Positions 15,758-21,008 of a stretch of DNA of 21,008 nucleotides are shown in pieces (position 1 is the stretch's first letter; each line of letters starts with the position of its first letter). The stretch is from Spirochaetota bacterium (lineage in GTDB: Bacteria; Spirochaetota; UBA4802; JAFGJZ01): assembly GCA_023396615.1 (NCBI GenBank), contig JAEWVM010000218.1:1-21008 (forward strand), in the 5' to 3' direction. The notes under the pieces were generated by a model that was given only the letters and a program-made list of their open reading frames with translations, was not told the origin of the DNA and searched no databases. The position numbers and the translations under genes were made by a program.

Positions 15758-16405
15758 TCATTTGTAGACTTCTCCGGCCTCTTTGTACCACCAGACGAAG
15801 TCCAAATGGTCTGGCGGTATTTTTATTTTTTTACTGAAATCAATCAGCTTTTTTTCTATTTGCAAATATGTTGCTGGAGAAAGTGTCTTTGGTTTCTCAT
15901 TAATAATCCCGGACAGTAACATATTTTTAAGTATATGTCTGTCAAGAATCGCAATTTCGTCTCCAAATCCTGTATTTCTCAAAAAGTGGCTTGCTTCCTT
16001 ATAGCCGATACCCTTTATGTTTTTTACCAGCCATTCCCGTATATTATGCACGTCTCCCTGAGAGTAGAGAATCTCTCTCATCTTAAAATATTTTCCCTGG
16101 GCAAATTTCCCCCTAGCTTCAACGATATATTTTGCCTTATTGTTTCTGAATCTAACGATATTTATCTTTTCACTTATTTCATCCGCCGTTCCATTGAATA
16201 CGAGATTTTCTTTTATGAGCAATTCAAGCGCCTTCCCGCATGATTTTGCTTTTGATTGCGGTGTCATGATGCAGAAAACAAGCTCGTAAAAAAGCTCCTT
16301 GTCGGTAGCTTTATTTCTGAAATTTTTGAATTCCGCAATGCGGTTTTCTATTTCAGGTTTAATGATTGAATATGTTTTAAGAATATCCTTATTATAATTT
16401 TTCAT
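15758..16405 (-). CDS. ogg: 8-oxoguanine DNA glycosylase/AP lyase, Ogg2 family
   Basis: This 215-residue bifunctional base-excision repair enzyme removes 8-oxoguanine and cleaves the abasic site. It carries the helix-hairpin-helix NIKGIGYKEASHFLRNTG (129-146), with the catalytic Lys136, followed 19 residues later by Asp155 in AILDRHIL. That Lys-Asp spacing equals the K249/D268 pair of human OGG1. The short length, lack of an N-terminal TATA-like domain and the C-terminal Lys are features of the Ogg2 group known mainly from archaea and anaerobic bacteria. The ATG (16403-16405) has a weak GGAAA ribosome site. It converges on the chemoreceptor with no base between the two stop codons, and I see no terminator between them. 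Confidence 0.88.
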   Translation of the reverse strand: MKNYNKDILKTYSIIKPEIENRIAEFKNFRNKATDKELFYELVFCIMTPQSKAKSCGKALELLIKENLVFNGTADEISEKINIVRFRNNKAKYIVEARGKFAQGKYFKMREILYSQGDVHNIREWLVKNIKGIGYKEASHFLRNTGFGDEIAILDRHILKNMLLSGIINEKPKTLSPATYLQIEKKLIDFSKKIKIPPDHLDFVWWYKEAGEVYK

Positions 16406-16466
16406 AATTTCCGTCTTTATTGGTATTATATCACAAAATCAATATTAGAAAAATAAATATCCCCGC

Positions 16467-16495
16467 TTGACTGATTTATAGAAAACTGTTATTAT
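16467..16495 (+). promoter_or_regulatory. Sigma-70 promoter of the LemA-TPM operon
   Basis: TTGACT (16467-16472) and TATTAT (16490-16495) are each five-of-six matches and separated by exactly 17 bases. Transcription would start near 16502, about 20 bases before the lemA start and just upstream of its GGAG ribosome site. Confidence 0.65.
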
Positions 16496-16522
16496 GTCAT
16501 TAAATATTTCATGGAGATAAAA

Positions 16523-17104
16523 ATGAAAAAATATATTTTTGCTGTATGGTCTTCTTTGCTTCTGTTCTCAGGATGCGGTTATAATACAATGCAGGCAAAT
16601 GAAGAAACTGTGAAGGCTGCATGGGGAGATGTTGAAGCCGCTTATCAGCGCCGAATGGATCTCATTCCTAATCTTGTTAAGACAGTAAAAGCCTATGCCT
16701 CTCACGAAAAAGAAACTCTTACTCTCGTTACAGAAGCGCGTTCAAAAGCAACATCTGTTCAGCTTTCGCCCGAAATGCTGAAAGATAAAAATGCTATGGC
16801 TAATTTTCAATCAGCGCAGGATTCTCTTTCCGGAGCTCTTTCGCGTTTGATGGTTGTTGTTGAAAAATATCCGGACCTGAAGGCAAACCAGAATTTTGCT
16901 GATCTTCAGCATCAACTTGAAGGAACAGAAAACCGTATAACGGTCGCCCGTACAAGATATAATGAAACTGTTCGGATTTTTAATACTTCCATCCGGACAT
17001 TCCCGAATTCTTTAACAAACTCTCTAATGCTTCATCTTGAACCTAAGGAAGCATTTAAAGCTTCGGCAGGAGCAGATAAGGCTCCAGAGGTTAATTTCGA
17101 ATGA
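16523..17104 (+). CDS. lemA: LemA-family lipoprotein
   Basis: LemA proteins are widespread, mostly helical, N-terminally anchored proteins of unresolved biochemical role. This one, 193 residues from the chosen start, has the family core: NEETVKAAWGDVEAAYQRRM then DLIPNLVKTVKAYASHE near residues 26-63, and NRITVARTRYNETVRIFNTS near 132-151. I choose the ATG at 16523 because GGAG (16513-16516) lies six bases upstream; the ATG at 16511 overlaps that site. From this start, residues 1-17 form a lipoprotein signal and LFSGC places the anchor at Cys18, with Phe at -3 rather than the common Ala/Ser. The stop overlaps the next start as ATGA, so translation is coupled. LemA with TPM-domain genes is a common gene set. 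Confidence 0.92.
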   Translation: MKKYIFAVWSSLLLFSGCGYNTMQANEETVKAAWGDVEAAYQRRMDLIPNLVKTVKAYASHEKETLTLVTEARSKATSVQLSPEMLKDKNAMANFQSAQDSLSGALSRLMVVVEKYPDLKANQNFADLQHQLEGTENRITVARTRYNETVRIFNTSIRTFPNSLTNSLMLHLEPKEAFKASAGADKAPEVNFE

Positions 17105-17976
17105 AAAAAATTCTGTTTCTTTTATTCATCGTCGCAGTTTTCCCGTTCATTGTTCGGTCGCAGGAAATTCCTGATTTAAAGGGGCGGATTAATGATTACG
17201 CAGATATGTTTTCTGAAGAAACAGAAAAGGTTCTTGAAGAAAAGCTTGCAGAACTTGAAAAAACGGATTCTACCCAGATAGCGGTTTTATCTGTTAATTC
17301 TCTTGAAGGTTATCCGATTGAGGAATTTTCAATCAAAACAGCTGAGAAATGGAAGATCGGCCAGAAAGGAAAAGATAATGGAGTAATTCTTATATTTTCA
17401 AAGACCGATCGTAAGATACGAATTGAAGTCGGATACGGGCTTGAGGAAAAACTTACAGATTTAACTGCCGGCAGAATTATTGATAATGAAATAACACCAA
17501 AATTTAAAGTGGGATTATTCGATCAAGGACTAAAAAGCGGTATTGATGCAGTTATTTCTGTTGTAAAAGGAACCTATACTTTTGATGGAAATTCCCGTGA
17601 TGATTCCGGAAGTCCTATGTTGATGATTGTTGTTGTTTTGCTTGTTGTGATATTTATTCTCGGAAAAATTAAATTGGTTTTAGGAGGTGTAACAGGCGCA
17701 ATAGCTTTTCCTATTATGCTTTATAATTTTTCCGCTGAAGCATCTATAATTTCAATAATACTTTTCATTCCTTTCGGATTTATTATGGGCCTTATTATTC
17801 CGCTTTTGGGAACTTTTTTTATGTTAAGTTCAACCGGTAGAGGAAGAAGAGGAGGCGGATTCTCAGGCGGAAGCGGTTTTTCCGGAGGAGGGTTCTCCGG
17901 CGGAGGATTTTCCGGTGGGGGTTTTTCAGGCGGCGGCGGAAGATTCGGCGGCGGCGGAGCAAGCGGAGGGTGGTAA
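17101..17976 (+). CDS. YgcG-like TPM-domain membrane protein with Gly-rich tail
   Basis: This 291-residue protein has a signal peptide (1-20), a TPM (TLP18.3/Psb32/MOLO-1) domain at about 27-155, hydrophobic segments at about 173-210 and 213-242, and a Gly/Ser/Phe-rich tail from 247 to the end. The TPM part reads LKGRINDYADMFSEE early on and later KDNGVILIFSKTDRKIRIEV then GYGLEEKLTD, the conserved core of the YgcG group (COG1512). Some TPM proteins have phosphatase activity or act in membrane-protein repair; the bacterial role is unsettled. The tail contains repeats of S-G-G-G-F and ends ASGGW, a normal feature of this family. The ATG overlaps the lemA stop, and the TAA overlaps the next ATG. 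Confidence 0.9.
   Translation: MKKILFLLFIVAVFPFIVRSQEIPDLKGRINDYADMFSEETEKVLEEKLAELEKTDSTQIAVLSVNSLEGYPIEEFSIKTAEKWKIGQKGKDNGVILIFSKTDRKIRIEVGYGLEEKLTDLTAGRIIDNEITPKFKVGLFDQGLKSGIDAVISVVKGTYTFDGNSRDDSGSPMLMIVVVLLVVIFILGKIKLVLGGVTGAIAFPIMLYNFSAEASIISIILFIPFGFIMGLIIPLLGTFFMLSSTGRGRRGGGFSGGSGFSGGGFSGGGFSGGGFSGGGGRFGGGGASGGW
17881..17925 (+). repeat. Three 15-bp in-frame repeats encoding SGGGF
   Basis: Three consecutive 15-base units encode Ser-Gly-Gly-Gly-Phe. They differ at several third-codon positions, so the repeat is conserved as protein rather than being a fresh slippage product. Related partial units flank it on both sides. Confidence 0.8.
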
Positions 17977-18641
17977 TGAAAAAAGAAAAAATTCTAAGTG
18001 AAGATTCGGTTTTAAAAATTGAAGATAAAATAAGGGATGTGGAAAAAACAACGAGCGGAGAGATTGTCGTTGCAGTGACTCCTGCTTCAAGCAGATATCT
18101 TGATATTGGAATATCCGTCTCTGCATTCCTTTCATTGCTGTCTGCATATATTTGCGTCAGACTTATCCCTCAATCAGGCAGTGATTTTATATCTTCTCTT
18201 TATACCAATTATCTTCCGGAAGTTATGCTGTCTTTATTTCTAATTTTCTTTTTTATTGATAATCTTGTTTTTTTTATTTTTCCGTCTTTGAAATCTTTAT
18301 TTTTATCAAAAGGAAGAAAGGACGCTGAAATTCATAAAAAAGCTGAACAGATCTTTTATCAGAATCATCTTGACCGTACTCTTGACAAGACTGGAATTCT
18401 GATTTTGCTTTCTCTTCTCGAAAGAAGAATATATATTCTGGCTGATGAAGGTATTGTGTCAAGAATAGGAATCGAAGGACTGAAGAGTTACGCGAAGGTT
18501 GCTGCAAAAAATATTAAGAAGAATAATGCCGAAAAGGGGATTCTTGAAACAATAGAGTCTTTTGAAAAGATTCTAAAAGATGAATTTCCGCCAAGGAAAA
18601 ATAATCCCAATGAACTTTCAGATAGGGTTATTTTTCAATAA
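17976..18641 (+). CDS. Second TPM-domain membrane protein (COG3762-like)
   Basis: This 221-residue protein completes the LemA operon. Its TPM domain is split: residues about 11-40 (EDKIRDVEKTTSGEIVVAVT) carry the first strand-helix, two membrane helices follow (about 44-63 and 83-104), and the domain resumes at about 135-200 (DKTGILILLSLLERRIYILA then a helical end). This split arrangement is typical of the smaller membrane partner found beside YgcG-like proteins. I choose the ATG at 17976, which shares its A with the upstream TAA and has GGAGGG (17965-17970) five bases before it; the GTG at 17970 falls inside that site. The GGAGGG lies within the codons of the preceding Gly-rich tail. Function is unknown; a joint complex with the other two products is inferred from gene order. 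Confidence 0.85.
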   Translation: MKKEKILSEDSVLKIEDKIRDVEKTTSGEIVVAVTPASSRYLDIGISVSAFLSLLSAYICVRLIPQSGSDFISSLYTNYLPEVMLSLFLIFFFIDNLVFFIFPSLKSLFLSKGRKDAEIHKKAEQIFYQNHLDRTLDKTGILILLSLLERRIYILADEGIVSRIGIEGLKSYAKVAAKNIKKNNAEKGILETIESFEKILKDEFPPRKNNPNELSDRVIFQ

Positions 18642-18672
18642 TTCTAATCTAAATAAAAACAACATTAAAACA

Positions 18673-18721
18673 GGGCAATAAGTACTGGTTTATTTTTTAA
18701 AAGTCAGTTATCTATTTGCCC
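18673..18721. repeat. Weak inverted repeat between convergent TPM and lysS genes
   Basis: GGGCAA (18673-18678) and TTGCCC (18716-18721) can pair, and the next bases inward match imperfectly, around a loop of more than 30 bases. A second pair, CGTCAG (18722-18727) and CTGACG (18748-18753), straddles the lysS stop. Neither has a proper T-run. They may serve convergent termination, but the case is weak. Confidence 0.25.
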
Positions 18722-18738
18722 CGTCAGATGTTATGCCG

Positions 18739-20223
18739 TCACTTATCCTGACGTAAGAGCGGAAAAAGAATTGTGTCTTTGATAGATGCCGTATTTACAA
18801 AAAGCATAATCATACGGTCGATCCCGATGCCCATTCCGCCGGCAGGAGGAAGTCCGTACTCAAGTGCTGTGATATAGTCGGAATCCATTTCCGTTGCTTC
18901 TTCGTCACCGGCATTCTTTTTTTCTACCTGGGCTTCGAAGCGTTCTTTCTGATCAAAAGGATCATTCAGCTCGGTGAATGCATTTGCCATTTCGCGTCCC
19001 GCGATAAAAAGTTCAAATCGTTCAACATAATCCGGATTATCTTCACGCGATTTAGCAAGAGGAGAAAGTTCTTTCGGATAATCCGTCAGAAATGTCGGAT
19101 TGATGAATTTGTGCTCAACTTTTTCGCTGAAAATTTCATCTGCGATAGACCAGATGCTTTTGAAATCATCGGCTTTGATTCCGCATGATTTTGCAGCAGC
19201 TTTTGCTTCATCAAGAGTTTTTATTCCAGAGAAGTCGACTCCTGCATATTCTTTAAGCGCTTCAACATATCCAATGCGCTTCCAGCCTTTTGCGAGATTG
19301 ATTTTTTCTCCCTGATAGTCAATTTCAGTTGTGCCGAAAAGATTCTGTGCGAGAGTCGAATATATTTCTTCGGCAAGATTCATCATATCTTTGTAGTCAG
19401 CATAAGCCTGATACATTTCAATCATTGTAAATTCAGGATTATGACGGGTATCAATTCCTTCGTTTCGGAAATTTCTGTTCATTTCAAAAACTTTTTCAAA
19501 TCCGCCGACAACCAGGCGCTTGAGATAAAGTTCCGGTGCAATTCTTAAATAAAGCGTCATGTCGAGAGCATTATGATGAGTGATAAAAGGACGTGCTGCT
19601 GCACCTCCGGCTATCGGATGCATCATAGGCGTTTCAACTTCAAGAAAACCTTTATCTTCAAGAATTTTGCGTACACCTGAAATGATACGGCTTCTCATGA
19701 TGAAGTCTTCTTTTGTTTTGTGATTTACGATAAGGTCAATATATCTCTGACGGTATTTTGTTTCTTTGTCTGCGAATTCATCAAAAATCTTTCCGTCTTT
19801 TTCTTTGACAACGGGAAGAGGGCGAAGGCATTTTGAAAGAAGAACCATGCTTTCTGCTTTAATGGAAATTTCACCGCGTTTGGTTCTGAATGTTTCGCCT
19901 TTAACTCCGACGATATCTCCAAGATCAAATGATTTGAAATCTTCGTATTCCGATTCGCCGAGTTTGTCCGCAGCGACATAAAGCTGAATGTTTCCGCTCA
20001 TGTCTTCGATATTGCAGAATGTTGCTTTTCCCATTTCGCGTTTTGATTTTATTCTTCCGGCAATGGATACGTTCTGAGGTTTTTCTTCGTTAAAATCGGC
20101 TAAAACCTGTGCGATTTCATTTTCTTTTGCAAAACGAAGCGGATACGGATTTATTCCTTTGGCTTTAAGCTTGTTGATTTTTTCTATTCGTTGGGTTCTG
20201 ATATCAACTAATTCTTCGCTCAT
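18739..20223 (-). CDS. lysS: Lysyl-tRNA synthetase, class II
   Basis: This 494-residue cytoplasmic enzyme charges tRNA-Lys. It has an N-terminal helix and an OB-fold anticodon-binding domain at about 50-130 (VSIAGRIKSKREMGKATFCN). The class II catalytic core follows, with motif 1 near FLEVETPMMHPIAGGA (193-208), motif 2 at FRNEGIDTRHNPEFT (252-266) and motif 3 at GMGIGIDRMIML (463-474). The run LRIAPELYLKRLVVGGFEKV (227-246) is characteristic of LysS. The length is standard and nothing is missing. The ATG has an AGGAG ribosome site. It is a single gene, convergent with the TPM operon and divergent from purU. Confidence 0.98.
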   Translation of the reverse strand: MSEELVDIRTQRIEKINKLKAKGINPYPLRFAKENEIAQVLADFNEEKPQNVSIAGRIKSKREMGKATFCNIEDMSGNIQLYVAADKLGESEYEDFKSFDLGDIVGVKGETFRTKRGEISIKAESMVLLSKCLRPLPVVKEKDGKIFDEFADKETKYRQRYIDLIVNHKTKEDFIMRSRIISGVRKILEDKGFLEVETPMMHPIAGGAAARPFITHHNALDMTLYLRIAPELYLKRLVVGGFEKVFEMNRNFRNEGIDTRHNPEFTMIEMYQAYADYKDMMNLAEEIYSTLAQNLFGTTEIDYQGEKINLAKGWKRIGYVEALKEYAGVDFSGIKTLDEAKAAAKSCGIKADDFKSIWSIADEIFSEKVEHKFINPTFLTDYPKELSPLAKSREDNPDYVERFELFIAGREMANAFTELNDPFDQKERFEAQVEKKNAGDEEATEMDSDYITALEYGLPPAGGMGIGIDRMIMLFVNTASIKDTILFPLLRQDK

Positions 20224-20322
20224 ATTATCTCCTGAAAGTCATAGTATTCGGACTATAAAGCCTTCTCTAAACATGTGATTTTTAGATAATAAATAATAAT
20301 AAGAAGGCAATCAGTATAATTT

Positions 20323-20345
20323 TTGACGTGAGGCGCCTATGTCAA
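20323..20345. repeat. Inverted repeat between lysS and purU
   Basis: TTGAC (20323-20327) and GTCAA (20341-20345) flank a central perfect palindrome AGGCGCCT (20331-20338), with unequal 3- and 2-base joints. A TATAAT (20315-20320, plus strand) lies just before it, but without a visible -35. The element could be an operator or a structured leader for purU. The rest of the 227-base divergent gap (20224-20450) is AT-rich with no gene I can support. Confidence 0.3.
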
Positions 20346-20450
20346 TGAATAAAATCTCGCTTTCAGAAAGAATTTCCTAATGAATCGATTATAGTATTGA
20401 ATTATTCTTGCATTAATGAGTCTGATTCCAAGATTAAAACAGAGGATAAT

Positions 20451-21008
20451 ATGAACAGAAGTCTTTTGCTGATTGATTGTATGGATAAAAAGGGTCTTAT
20501 TCATGATATAACAGGTGTTTTGCGTTCTCATAATGTTAATATTGAAACAAACCAGGAATTTGTAGATCATTCGAGCGGACATTTTTTTATGCGTACCGAA
20601 TTTTCCGGAAGTTTTGATTCCGGAAAAATGTATGATGATATGATGAAACTTCTTCCTCCGAATTCTAAAGTGAAACTGACGGGAAAGCGCAAAAAAAACA
20701 TATTGCTCATGGCTTCAAAAGAACATCATTGCCTTGGAGATATTCTTGTAAAACATTCATTTAATGATATGAATGCAAATATTCTGGCCGTTATCAGCAA
20801 CCATGAAATTTTGAGGTCAATTACCGAAAAATCTGATCTGCCTTTTCACTTCGTGTCTCACGAAAATATCTCAAGAGAAGAACATGAGACTAAAATTCTG
20901 AACATTATTAACCAGTATAATCCTGAGTACATCGTGCTTGCGAAATATATGAGAATACTTAATGCCGAATTTACCCGACTATTTCCTGAAAAAATTATAA
21001 ACATTCAT
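20451..21008 (+). CDS. purU: Formyltetrahydrofolate deformylase (3' end off window)
   Basis: The frame is open from ATG 20451 to the window end (186 codons). The enzyme hydrolyses 10-formyltetrahydrofolate to tetrahydrofolate and formate, balancing the one-carbon pool and feeding formate to purine synthesis. Residues about 1-80 form the regulatory ACT domain (LLLIDCMDKKGLIHDITGVL, then NVNIETNQEFVDHSSGHFFM). The formyltransferase-like catalytic domain begins at KKNILLMASKEHHCLGDILV (81-100) and includes AVISNHE (112-118), whose Asn is a family catalytic residue, and EYIVLAKYMRIL. The last codons read NIH, the beginning of the conserved N-I-H-H-S-F-L-P segment, so the catalytic His and Asp lie beyond the edge. 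The ribosome site is AGAGGA, well spaced. It is divergent from lysS. Confidence 0.94.
   Translation, partial: MNRSLLLIDCMDKKGLIHDITGVLRSHNVNIETNQEFVDHSSGHFFMRTEFSGSFDSGKMYDDMMKLLPPNSKVKLTGKRKKNILLMASKEHHCLGDILVKHSFNDMNANILAVISNHEILRSITEKSDLPFHFVSHENISREEHETKILNIINQYNPEYIVLAKYMRILNAEFTRLFPEKIINIH

Noticed and set aside
17840..17970. Gly-codon-rich repeats considered as a minisatellite or CRISPR-like array
   Set aside because: The units are 15 bases with no spacers, vary at third codon positions and encode the usual Gly-rich tail of YgcG-like proteins.
20337..20582. Minus-strand 81-residue frame over the start of purU
   Set aside because: It overlaps the well-supported purU N-terminus on the other strand and has no family pattern.

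Overview
The window is about 21 kb of AT-rich chromosome from a diderm (Gram-negative-type) bacterium that probably lives anaerobically. The diderm reading rests on a Lol/MacB-type transporter operon with a LolA-like protein, two putative lipoproteins (GH16 and LemA), and secreted or membrane-anchored products. The anaerobic reading rests on a full-length pyruvate:ferredoxin oxidoreductase whose codon use looks like that of an abundant protein. A Spirochaetota-like or candidate-phylum relative fits the gene mix, but no marker gene settles the phylum. I see no rRNA, tRNA, CRISPR array, insertion sequence or phage gene.

Layout. (1) 1-4404, minus strand: a five-gene operon reading TPR protein, LolD-like ATPase, two paralogous FtsX/MacB-type permeases, and a LolA-like protein cut by the window edge. 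Three consecutive junctions have a one-base gap between stop and start. A perfect -10 box and a 21-bp palindrome precede the first gene. (2) 4479-4940, minus strand: a small, very AT-rich orphan that looks like two tandem ribbon-helix-helix units. (3) 5047-8766, plus strand: a tightly packed trio of a DHA2-type 14-TM drug exporter, a class II photolyase (TTG start overlapping the exporter stop) and a GH16 glucanase-like lipoprotein (GTG start). (4) 8990-12517: pyruvate:ferredoxin oxidoreductase with its own promoter region and a strong TTCG-loop terminator. (5) 12595-13464: a Rob-like regulator (AraC DNA-binding domain plus GyrI-like domain). (6) 13706-15757: a Cache-domain methyl-accepting chemotaxis protein. 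Its upstream region carries an 11-bp tandem direct repeat and a promoter with a perfect 12-bp palindrome in the spacer. (7) 15758-16405, minus strand: an Ogg2-type 8-oxoguanine glycosylase/AP lyase, abutting the chemoreceptor tail to tail with no spacer. (8) 16523-18641: a LemA lipoprotein and two TPM-domain membrane proteins in an overlapping operon. (9) 18739-20223, minus strand: lysyl-tRNA synthetase. (10) 20451 to the end, plus strand: purU, cut just before its conserved catalytic His motif.

How the genes relate. Most are housekeeping or common accessory functions. The coherent modules are the lipoprotein/envelope transport operon, the LemA-TPM operon, and the exporter-photolyase-GH16 transcription unit, whose shared purpose is not obvious. 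I find no clear evidence of a wholly new system. The items most worth a second look are the tandem ribbon-helix-helix protein, the two well-formed palindromic operators (4419-4439 and 13664-13675), and the composition of the Lol-like operon.
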